Positions 22,952 through 33,600 of a stretch of 64,000 nt of DNA are shown piece by piece. Below the pieces are notes generated by a model that worked only from the letters and a program-made list of their open reading frames with translations, did not search any database and was not told where the DNA came from. Within the stretch, counting starts at the first letter, position 1; every line of letters begins with the position of its first letter. The stretch lies in NCBI GenBank assembly GCA_030435675.1, contig CM059625.1, positions 4,588,001 to 4,652,000 on the forward strand, in the 5' to 3' direction. The translations under genes were made by a program, and so were the position numbers. The stretch is from Steinernema hermaphroditum (taxonomy: Eukaryota; Nematoda; Chromadorea; Rhabditida; Steinernematidae).

Positions 22952-24198
22952 CGGAGCAATTCTGAAAATCATATGTAATTTGTGGACGCCGCTTAACGCA
23001 ACAAACATGAACAGCCTTGCGGGCGGCGCAAGGTCAAACACGTTTAACACCTCATCAAGTACACAATCGGCGCCGCCGCGCAATCGACACCTATCATGTG
23101 CGAAGTCACCACTCAAATGGCTGACCGCAAGGTAATATGCAATCAGACAGCATCGTTAAGAGGCGATCGCCGCGAGGCGAACGCTCGACGGAAGGAGTTG
23201 CTCATTTGCCATTTCGAAGTGGTCCCATTCGACGCCTGGGGAAGCGACTCTGCACAGTGACTCTTCATGCCAACTACGGATCGGCGAGAAAGCGCGAAGA
23301 CAAAATAATGACACAACATCACTCCGTCGGCGAACGTCTTTATATGGGAAAATGTCCATTCTCATAACATTTCTCTTCTTTCGACGGTGGGCACAGCCAA
23401 GTAAAGGCCGATCGTACACTTTCTGATCGAGCGGCTCTCGAACGCATTGTCTCCCGCCTCGGGCATGGTCATTAGCGTATGCGAACGAAGGCGGCCCTTA
23501 CCTTCGCGCTCTGATTAATTCGAGAGCACTGCGACATTCCAGCGAAGTACTACAGTAGCCGGAAGAGCGCAGCGGCTAAACATTGGCGCCGTCGCAGACT
23601 GATCATTGAGTGCGATAACTGCTTGCCAAAGGGCAACAGCACTTTGGAAGTTAACAGGCGACTGTGGGAAGGGGGAGCCACTTTTTACTGTCATAAACTT
23701 TATAGTGGAGTGGGTGTACGGTGCCCATCATAACTTTCTTCATCGCAACGACGATTAAGTGCTTCCTTGGATGGGCACAACTATCTTGCGATGCTCTGCT
23801 TTTACGCCCCAAGATCTTCACATTTCTATTGACGTGCCGGTCAAGTAGCTTGCATCTGTAAAGCTGTCCACGCCGCCCATGTATAGACAGGGGCGCTTTT
23901 TTTATACGTCCTCGATCATTGAAAGCAATGCTACAAACTTATGTGCTTGGTAGGGAAGCGTCGGAAAGTGTGGTTGTTGCGTGCTGGCCACACGAGCCGA
24001 CTCTTTGTTCGATGTCTGTCTTGGTCTCACCGCGATCTGGTTCAGACCGACCGTACTCCTGCACGATCTCTCTGCTGCTAGGCCAATGAACGCGCCTTTC
24101 CTATCCCCAGACAGAGGACTAGAAAGTAATGCCATTGTGACATATATAGGGAAACAGTTCGTTTTTGAGCGGTTAAAGCGAGCGTTTCATCTTTAACC
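22952..24198. other. Intergenic stretch upstream of two divergent genes
   Basis: About 1.25 kb between the minus-strand ZC4H2 paralog and the plus-strand coiled-coil gene. Nothing coding recognised; promoter material for both genes is likely here. Confidence 0.5.
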
Positions 24199-25032
24199 AT
24201 GCACGGAAATCCAAGTCCATCGACCACGCATAAGGAGATCGACCATGTTCTGGGTGTTATGAACGAAATCAACGCAGTGGAGGGTGATACTGTTGCTGAG
24301 CTGATGCTCCGTATGAAAGGTCAAGAGCCATCTGAATGGGAAGAGTTCCAGTTGGAGATTGTGAGCGAATTCTCTGCGTTTGTGTGCTCGGCTCGTGAGC
24401 ATGTTGAGAAGCCTGTTCAATTAGACATCGTCAACGGCTTCATCGATAGCTTCGCGATTGCGCTCGGCTACGCACTTCGCGCGGTAGAGGAGAAAGACAA
24501 GAAATTGGTGGAATTGGAACGACAGCTTGTAGAATGCAAGAAAGGGGAACAGAACGCAAACGATAAATTGGCGAGAATGCAAGATTTCACAAAACAAAAT
24601 GCGGCCTTGATAGAGGAAGTTAATCATCTCTGGGAGGTGAAGACTGAAATGGAAAGTAATCTCCAATCAACAAAACAGACCATCGATAAGTTAGAAAAGG
24701 ATATCAAAGAACGCACTGAAATGTTGAGGAAGCTGAAGAACGGTTTCTCCCTACTGAAAGAGAAGGACCAAGAGATCGCGAAGTTACGCACTGAAAATTC
24801 ACACGATAAGAGGGTGATAGCCAATCTTCAGTACCACCTGCACAAAGCCAAAAATAGCATTCACAAATTTTACCATAACGGACAACAAGGAATCCCTATT
24901 CATCCATTGTACCAACCTCTTCCTGCACAATTTCGCAAACGAACAGCGGTTGTGGCAAACCGGCATGTCCAGGATCTTGGACAACCGCCATTCAAGCGGC
25001 AAGCTGTCGTACCCCCGAATTTTCCACAATAA
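24199..25032 (+). CDS. Intronless coiled-coil protein, unidentified
   Basis: A single uninterrupted frame of 277 aa in a window where almost every gene is split by short introns. Residues about 1-90 are mixed and acidic (HKEIDHVLGVMNEINAVEG, EWEEFQLEIVSEFSAF). Residues about 95-225 form a long heptad-rich coiled coil (KKLVELERQLVECKKGEQ, EMESNLQSTKQTIDKLEKDI, RMQDFTKQNAALIEEV). The last 45 residues are Pro/Gln/basic (PLPAQFRKRTAVV, GQPPFKRQ) and could hold a nuclear signal. An AATAAA follows the stop within 30 bases (25051). I recognise no family. It lies 1.2 kb from the ZC4H2 pair, itself coiled-coil, but shows no zinc finger. Lack of introns could mean an old retrocopy or a young gene. Confidence 0.72.
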   Translation: MHGNPSPSTTHKEIDHVLGVMNEINAVEGDTVAELMLRMKGQEPSEWEEFQLEIVSEFSAFVCSAREHVEKPVQLDIVNGFIDSFAIALGYALRAVEEKDKKLVELERQLVECKKGEQNANDKLARMQDFTKQNAALIEEVNHLWEVKTEMESNLQSTKQTIDKLEKDIKERTEMLRKLKNGFSLLKEKDQEIAKLRTENSHDKRVIANLQYHLHKAKNSIHKFYHNGQQGIPIHPLYQPLPAQFRKRTAVVANRHVQDLGQPPFKRQAVVPPNFPQ

Positions 25033-25639
25033 ATTCTGCACTTGTTCGGAATAAATCATAAATTGACCACCCTTGCCTTTCCGCATATTGACACTGTTAA
25101 CGCGTCGAGAGGATAAATCGAGACAAGGCTCCGAGACAACCAAGATAAGACAAGACAATTCAGTAACACATCCGTCTGTTTGCTACCTACATAAGCCTCA
25201 CACCCTTACGCAGTGTCATACATGGACAAAATAACATCGACAACATCTTGAGTATTAAACACATGTGTTCGAAGGTGCGCATTACCGCATGAACGATCAG
25301 TCGGACTTCCACTTCGCATTAAATCATATCACTAGCCTTCTAAACCTACAAAAAAAGAACATAAACAAGGTCAGAGAAACAAAAAGGACGTGCCATTTCA
25401 CTTTTCACTAGCACTGTCTCCATTAGATGACTAACGACAATGTCACACGGTCAGACACACACCTTCCCTTTTTGAACAGGTGTGGGTATGTCTTGTCATA
25501 GAGAGAGATACGAAGTTGAGATTTCTTCTTGTTGCAGCAGCGGAGCTAGATCGCATCCACCGGTCTGTGAGTAGAGTGACAATGTCCTAACAGCGCCTTT
25601 CGCTGTTAGAAAAGAGATCGATCGTCCACCATCCATTTA

Positions 25640-25722
25640 ACAGTAAATTTGACCCTACAAAGAGCTGACTAAAGAACTGTAACGCGAGCGACATTACTTA
25701 CAAGTCGCACAGGTGTTCACAC
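25640..25722 (+). repeat. 83-bp direct repeat, copy 1
   Basis: Identical over all 83 bases to 26490-26572, 850 bp away in the same orientation. It starts ACAGTAAATTTGACCC. On the minus strand it contains a strong donor-like GTAAGTAATG preceded by an open stretch (VNTCAT). Confidence 0.92.
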
Positions 25723-26489
25723 AGAGCATTCCTGAAAACAGCTCCGGTAGGTACTTGATTTGTTCGGATCACGACCTCGGCAAGCTTTCCATTCATACGT
25801 TGCACCATGAACGTAGATACAGACATGATGGAGACTTGACAACGGCCGCTGTTGCAGTCATTGAGCGAGATGCGGGAAGCAGTCTCTCTGTGATGGACGA
25901 TAAAGCGCTGGCGAGGTAAACATGACGGCTGGCTTTTCACAAGAACACCTCAGGAACGATAGCCGGTTCTTCACCCTGAAACACAAAATCTCAGAAAATA
26001 GGACAGCCCGCACAGGATTAGTAAACACATTTTCAACTATTACTAACCGTATGATAGAATCATCCAGAGCAGGCAAAGTACTAATGAGTCGTCATTCAAA
26101 TGTGCTGTCGTTGTTAGCGAAGTGCACGATTGGTCTTGCATAACAGTGAAGTGGTTCTAGATCCCAAAGACAGTTTGTGAATAAAATAACAACACACAAC
26201 TTCAGCCATTTCATCGAAGGGTCGTTCGGTTTCTACTTGCCGTAAGCCCTACGGCTGATCCTAGAAAAGGGTAAATTAAACGATTTGAACATAAACGGAA
26301 TTATTACGGACCTTTTCGTTGCGTACAGTAAGCATTTTCACGAGCAGTTCGTTTCGGTATAAGAAGACGTTTAACGACTTGAGACTACGCTTCGAATAAC
26401 TTTCTACTTGAGAGGATGTTTCGAAGTTTGTCCATGCTGAAGACTCGAACATGGTGAATCTCAGCGATGTTCAGCACACATCAACCACG

Positions 26490-26572
26490 ACAGTAAATTT
26501 GACCCTACAAAGAGCTGACTAAAGAACTGTAACGCGAGCGACATTACTTACAAGTCGCACAGGTGTTCACAC
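26490..26572 (+). repeat. 83-bp direct repeat, copy 2
   Basis: Second identical copy of 25640-25722; the flanks differ immediately outside. The perfect identity in noncoding-looking DNA suggests a recent duplication or gene conversion. Confidence 0.92.
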
Positions 26573-26632
26573 TAATAGTACTAATATTCTCCGCGTTACT
26601 ATATCTTCAGTCAGCGGCCGTGTCAGACGCTC

Positions 26633-26732
26633 TCAAATGGTCCACTGTTCTGCACGGTAATGCGTCGGCTTGATAAGGCTAATTCTGGGCTCATCACGAT
26701 ACTTCTTCAAAAGCCGTGTATGGTCCTTAATT
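26633..26732 (-). other. Possible terminal coding exon, unidentified
   Basis: Read on the minus strand, a TTTGCAG acceptor is followed by 32 open codons (IKDHTRLLKKYRDEPRISLI, then KPTHYRAEQWTI) and TGA. Only this frame is open and it looks protein-like. No convincing upstream exon with matching phase was found, and the family is not recognised. Confidence 0.3.
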
Positions 26733-27632
26733 CTGCAAATGCAAAATATTAGAAAAAGTCGGAAACATGCGCGCAGATGGAACACCATGAACTAACACTC
26801 GAAATATTAATAATTAACGTTAAGAAGTGCAACGAATTAGCAAATACCGCTGAAAAACGCGTCCGCTGCGGAAAGGGGAATAGCAGCAAGCGTCAAAAAC
26901 ACTAAAATCACCGTGGCGTACACTGGAAACATCAAAGGACAAAACGCAGAAAGAGCTTGAAAAAGAAGCGTTCTAAAAACGATAACGACGAGGTGGAAAT
27001 TAAACTCGTGGTAGGTCTCAACACGATTGACTGCCAAACGACTGATTGACTGACGTTCTACGGTAGCGTGTGGACAGTTCTCCTCGTTACAGCAGTGGAA
27101 AGTTTCGAGTCGAGGGGTGATCTTGATTGGTCAGCCTACTTCTTGCGTTGAATTGATCTGTACATGCCGTGGAGTCATAGGTGTCTATGTGGAACGCCGC
27201 TAGAGTTGACGGCGACAAATCCCGCAGACGTTAGACAAGTATCTTCAACCGCAATTGCGACTAGATTAAAGGGGTATAAATGTGTTTACGCGCGTTACTA
27301 TATCTTCAGGCATTGTTTCGTTACTTTTGCTGGAAGCAGTTTAGACCTGTTCTCTCTTTTTGAATATCGACGCACTCATGTTTGTCCACGAGATCCGTCG
27401 GCGTCAAAAATAGTTGACCCGATTAATTCCCTTTTGCAACAAAGACCTTCCGGAATGACCCAGATTTCGTCTCGGCACTCGTGCTGCGCCACGTCAAAAA
27501 CGCATTCCAACACAAACATTCAAACCCCGCGACACGACAACGGCGCATGAGTGATTTGAGGTAAATTTTGTATTGAACATAGGTAGAGGCAGCCCTGAGG
27601 AGATGATAATCGATCGTCACAAACACAATGAT

Positions 27633-30600
27633 TCAGTACATCATCATGACGCTTTTCTTCTGTGATGACGTCGGTTGCATGGCGTTGTCGGGAGTTCGCA
27701 TGACTTTTGGTCGACTTCCGAAGGCGGCGATATATTCGTCGGCGCTAAAAGCATTTTTGTTTTGCACACCGTGCGCCGCACTGGAAGCCCTACTTCGCGT
27801 CGTCGGGAATTCGCTTCGGCAAGTTCGTCGAAACGGGCGCCGAGTCGGCGGGAAGCGTGTGCAGCACCGACGTGGACGCAGCCTTGCAGTTAGAAGCGGT
27901 ACTGAGGCCGCGATCCTTCAGCTGGCGACCTTCAGAGTCGCTTCGTTTAGGCGGCCGTATCCGTGTGGCTGGAGTCGGCTTCGGAGGAGGATGCGGTGGC
28001 GGTGGCGGAGGAGGGGGCAGAGGTTCGGAGACGCTAGGACGGTCGCTGGAGTCGTCGTTTGAGGCATCGTGACTGAAAACTGAACGTGAACATTGAACGA
28101 CGGTGTTAGAAGTAAAGTTTCACTTCTGAATCATGCCGATCTGTGTGGACTTTGGAGTTACTTAAATCACAAATCTGTCTTCGTCTTGTCATATTTTATG
28201 CTCTTTTGACATAGTAACGGCGCTGGTCCGATCCCAGTCACATGCTTTGTATCTTTGTCATTATGCTTTAAGCTCATAATTAGCATCACTGAGTCACGGA
28301 ACCCGAAAATTGCTGGACATTAATGATCACTTCAACTCCAGTTGGTCAAAATTGAGTTGATACACAAAATCTGGAACTACTCAGGGCCAAGTACGAGACA
28401 TTGATATATAAAAACCAGTGTACCGTAATCTCCACTTACATCTCTTTCGTGTTAACTTTCGTCCTTTTGCGTTCGTTCCCGTTGCCGGCCACTTTCAGCG
28501 ACTGTTGGCTGACTAAAACAGACGTTGCATCAAGCGTGCCTTCGCAGTTGCCCCGGAGTGCCTCGGCACGACGGTGCCAAGTAGCACGCATTGACACGAG
28601 TTAACGCAGCAACGAATAAAAATTTCGCAGCTTGCTGCGCGTTGCATCGTTTCAGTGGCTGGCGCGCGGTGCAAAAGAGAGCTCTTGGCGTGCCAGGAAC
28701 TACTTCGACCGGGTGTTAACCTTTTCGGGATGGCGACAAAGCGGCGGCGACCGAGCGCGGATAGCGCTAAACACACGGTATTAAGGGGGCAGGGGACTCT
28801 ACCCGATTTGAGTCCGTTGTCTGCGAGGAGCGGCTTCCGCTTGTCATTCTCCAGAACAAACGTGGCGTGCGACATCATGGAGCTCGCTCGGGATTCGCTT
28901 CCATCGTTGACTTTTTGGCTCGTTGTCGCCGCCGAGGATACCGGCTGTTGTCGACTTTTCTTTGTGCTCAAAGTGGATGTGGGCTGACGACGAGATCCGG
29001 GTGGTCGTCGAGGAACAGTACCAGGAGGAAGGGTGTCCAGCTTGTCATCCACCAGAATCGGAGATGCTCCGCTTTGTCTGAACTTCTTAAGGAGCAGCTG
29101 CTCGCCGAATGCCTCGGTCATGGTTGGCTTGACCGAGTCAGTGCTATCAATCTCAGCTTCGGCGTAGTCGCCTTCCTGAAATACGTGTACGCTTGGAATC
29201 TGGAATACGTAAATGCGCAGGCTTTTGCTAATCAGGAGCCTGCAAAGCATGAAAACCAACCTCGTCTTCATCATCTGCCGATGGTGGTGGCTTCTTTCCT
29301 TTCTCGGCGTCCAATTCTAAAATAGCTGTTAGATAGCCGACTGTAAACCTTAATTTAGAGTGACGAAAGCAGTTCCTGTGCCCTGAGAACTCATATCGTG
29401 AGCTTATTCATGATTTCTCTCACAAATGAGGTCTCAGGGATTAGGAAATGCCCGGTCTCCAACTGTCGCTAGTCACCGTGATCTAGTAGCTACTCAGGAA
29501 ATACAGTACCACCGGGTAATCAACAACACTATTGATTAGGAGTAGCGATCAATAAGGAGGGGTTGGAGGAACAAAAACGGGGCGAAGCCAGAGCAGAAGC
29601 GGTCCATGGAGGGAGAGGATCGATGCTTACTAACGCCAAAGGTGTGTAGCGCCTGAGGGCAGCAGGGAAGCCTCTGGGAATGGACGACTACCAGACAGTG
29701 ATGTCTCGAAGCGATGGGACTGAAGACCATCTAGTTTTTTCTTCCGCTTCTCCAAGCGACTGCTCTGGGCGGTACCGACGAAGCGTCTGCCTTCAGCATC
29801 AACTATAACGTATGAGAAGCGGCGGAAGGCGACCGGCACCACCACCGTGCTACACTTCTCCCCCGGCCCTCGTCGAACCAGCCACCCCCGACTCGACGAC
29901 CTGGCACCGACGCACACGCGACGCGCAGCGTGTATCGGCCATAGTCGCCACGATAGGCGGAGCTGTTTAGCGTAAGGTACGATATGCGGATGATGATGGT
30001 GGCGATTCGAAAAAATGCGAACAAAGCAGGAAGAGGCATCGGCGGCGGAGGCGGACGATTAGGTGAAACTGGAGCGAGGAGATCCAAATCTCCTTCTCCG
30101 GATCCTCGTAGTGTCACAGTTTCAATTGGTTTTTCGCGCGGCAAGGTCTCCGGGAACCCTTTCGGAACAGCCTGGTATTCAAAAAATGCGAAGCGTCTTA
30201 AAGCCATTTGGGTGGTTATCGCGGAACCTGTCCGCAAATGCAAGAAAATGGCAATATAGTGGTTTTGGTTTCCTGATCAATCAATATAATTGATCGAGAT
30301 TACAGTACTTTTATGGGGAACGACTAAAAATAGTTCAGATTACAGCATGCATAAAAACCAGAGGACATCGTTTGCAAGATCTACAGTAACCCAGACTGAT
30401 AAGGGGTTCAATGAGGGCAAGAAATGCAGATGGCGCCGGCAACCCTTAGGACCGTTACTCGAAGCCCACGGCGACCACAGTGAAATAAGGGGAGAAGCTG
30501 GCGAAGAATCGACTGCATTTGAGTGGAGAACGACAGTTAAGTGGTGGTCAGTGCTGGTCGCCGGCCGAGTCATTTGCCGGCGGCGAGCCCTCTCGCGCTG

Positions 30601-33600
30601 CGAAAAAAGCGCGACGGACGGGACGAATTTATTTCTCGCGGTCTGTGTCTGTCAGTGCGTGTTCGCCGGCGGTAATGCAGTTTCCGAAACGTGTGTGTGT
30701 GCAGTGCGGAGAGAGAGAGGAGAAGGGCTCCTCTTCGTTCCTCGCCCTGTTGGTGGCTAGCACAAACCACGGAGAGAAATAGCACGCTCGCTCTCCCTCC
30801 GATTTTCAAATGGCGCCGGACGGCACGAGTTGTCCGGAGTGGCCGTTGCGTGGCGTGTTTGCCCTGCGACGTCGCTCAAAAAAGCGTCATCGTAGCCGGT
30901 GGTGGTCATCACCGCCAGACACATTCTCTCCCGTGGCGGCATGCGCGGAGCCGCACCGAAAAGATGCCCCCGTCTATGGAAGGCGCATCTGTGCAAAGGC
31001 GACTGTCGTGGAATTACAAATTTTGACCATAAAGGGAGGCACATGTATTCGTAGGAGTCACCTATATACATTCCCATCGCACTGAAAGGGATAAACAACT
31101 TTTTGTCTAATATGCAGTTGCAATTACTCTTTCGCTTGACCACTACATTCCCACCGACGTATGTTGACAGCTGCTGGGAGCACGCAAAGAAAAGAAAGAG
31201 AACAGAGAAACTATAAACCGTTCCAAACACTATAATTAGGCCAAATTGTAGTTTATTAGCAGATTTTTGTGCAGACAATTACTAAACGTTTCTTCTGGCA
31301 AAAACACATGCGCTAAAAACAAGAAAATGCGTTTTTTGTTCTTTGCAGTCACCGATCGGGCATTAAGGGCGACGGGGACCGTGGAGATTCAAGAACCAAA
31401 CAGGGTCATCGGCGATGGCGATTGAGGGCGAGGAGAACGTTTTTCGAAAGCGTTTCATTCCAGCGGCAGCAGCCCTGACACAACCGCCTTTTGCCGTTCG
31501 TTGCAAAGCGCCGTGGGACGAACGTCGACGAGAGAACGCTGCCGAATGGGAGAACGAGAAGACAAAGCGTGAACGAACAAAAAATGGGAGAAGAAGGGAC
31601 GACTGTCGCAACTAACTGGAAATGTGTATGCGCCCTATGGTGACATAACAACGCTTCCAAACATATCAGAACGACGACGGGAGAAGTTTAAGGTCATCAT
31701 GCTCGTTCGACGCATCACAGCGACGCTCGCAACATGGACGCCATCGCCGAACATATACGGTAACGGGATTATGGCGAAGTGTCCAGGAGTAAGGGAAGTT
31801 TGGGTGACTAGCTTTAGTTTGGAGACCGTTTTCGAGTTTAGGGAAGCAAAAGAATCGACCCACCTCCTTTCAGCTGACGAAGCACAAACGGCAACTGAAT
31901 CTCGTCTTCGTCGCAATCGGCCATTTCCAACTTCTCCTTTATCAGTGTTTCGAGGTCGAGCTCGCGTGCTCGCATGCGTACCTTCGCGAGGCTCAGTATA
32001 CTGTACAGTGTGCCGTTTACGTAGGGGCAAATCTGAAAGCGGACCGATGCGAGAACTGTCATCTAGCGGGGGAACGACCTGTGTGTTGTCGTGCTTGATC
32101 AAGTTGGCTAACATGCCAACCAGCGAGTCGGTAGTACGTAGAATTGTCGAATGGCTCACCGGGTTTAAGCACAAATTCATCAGCAAAGCGCTACCGTACT
32201 CCAGCGAGAAGTTACCGGGCTTTGCGTCAAGTAAACTCGTCAGCCATTCGATCATTCCCGCTTGGATCAGCTCTTTTTGTACAAATGATCTGTAGGCGTT
32301 TGATGTCCATTAGTATTTCGATCTTTTCGTGATTACCGTAAACTGAGTTTTTGAAGGGCGGCAAGGGCATGATCGGCAGCATGGTTCTGCAGTTTGCGCG
32401 TCCTTAAGGCTAACGAAATTTGGTATAGAAGCTCTTTGCCTTGTCCAATCGCCAGAAGGTACGTTCGCCCTATCTTGAAAGATGCCAGCGCGTTCAAAAA
32501 GCGCGCCATTTCCTCTTTCGTTTCGGAGCCATTATCAGTGACTGAAAAAATGGCGGCGACCACTGACTGCAACACGATTGATTAGCAGAATTCCCGAATT
32601 TGGAACTTGCATTGCGTCGGTTCTTCAGCGACAGTACGTCTTTTGTTGCGTAGTGCTTGACGGTGTCGTTTGGATTTAGTGTTCGGTCTCGGGCCGCGAG
32701 TGTGATCTGCTGAAACAGGAGGGAAACATTGCATGTACTGATATGGTTTCAAGGTTGATTTTGTCATCTATCACATCAGGAGACTTTGTGCCATGCACGT
32801 TGGATGCTCCAAACGAGGAAGCTGATAAAGTCTTATGTCATCCCATTCTTCAAAGCTGGTATATTTTTAAGAGAAACATGTAGAGGCTTCCCAGATCAGG
32901 ACCCCAGTGTTTGCAATTGCATTTTGATAGTCGTGCCATGGTGAAACGAAACCGTTAATGCTATAAAATGACACAAGGTTATCTCCGGCTACTATCTGAC
33001 ACCTCAAACCGCTTTCCTCGAATATTCCTTTGTGTTTTGAGTAAAACAAGCCTGTTCTAATCTGTTTAGTTTTCTCAAAGACAAAACAAATCATTAAGCA
33101 CTTTCGAGAATCGTTTGTCCAAAGTGAAGTCATTCAGGACTACTTCCTCTTCTGTTGGCTATTGTGACAAGAGCTCTAATTACATGTACTTTGACCTGAA
33201 AGTGCCTTGTACTTTAATCAGTTTGCACTTGTCAGATGTACCAGATTATCCACGCACTACCTAGGGAATAAACGGTAAATAATATTACTTCCTGTATTCG
33301 ACTAAAATCTTAATTTTTGTTTTTAATCTTGCAGTCCTGTAGTCATTATTTACATGAGACTGTTTTTGTATTTTGTTAGCCTTGGAACATCGATCGTTTA
33401 TACCAGCAAAGAAACGCTTCGGTGTGTAGTGTAGCTTGCACATCAAAGGTTCTTATGACTTGTGACCAGCGTTCTTTGGCAGAACATACAAACTGGTTGG
33501 AGATGTTGTTGTTGCCTATAGTACCATGACATATATCGAATGAAACTTTGAGCTTTGTGAGTGTGACTAACGACTGACAAGCGAACAAGTCGAAGTGCCT

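Larger units (their letters stand above)
25033..27632. other. Stretch with duplicated segment and unresolved exon candidates
   Basis: About 2.6 kb between the coiled-coil gene and the 3' end of ARMC9. It contains a perfect 83-bp duplication (25640-25722 and 26490-26572) and a minus-strand exon candidate (26732-26633). Other open frames, such as the minus-strand hydrophobic one at 27037-26837, have no supporting splice structure. Confidence 0.5.

Noticed and set aside
27628..28062. Plus-strand frames with Arg/Gly-rich translation
   Set aside because: These are the antisense of ARMC9 exons 15 and 16, whose Pro run creates the Gly/Arg bias.
28513..29274. Unspliced 253-codon minus-strand frame as a separate gene
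   Set aside because: The first part is intron, the middle is ARMC9 exon 13, and the end is intron 13; exon 13 alone fits the family.
29803..30243. Minus-strand Pro-rich frame as an extra ARMC9 exon
   Set aside because: ARMC9 exons 11 and 12 join in phase without it, matching the human order; no acceptor and donor pair keeps frame when it is included.
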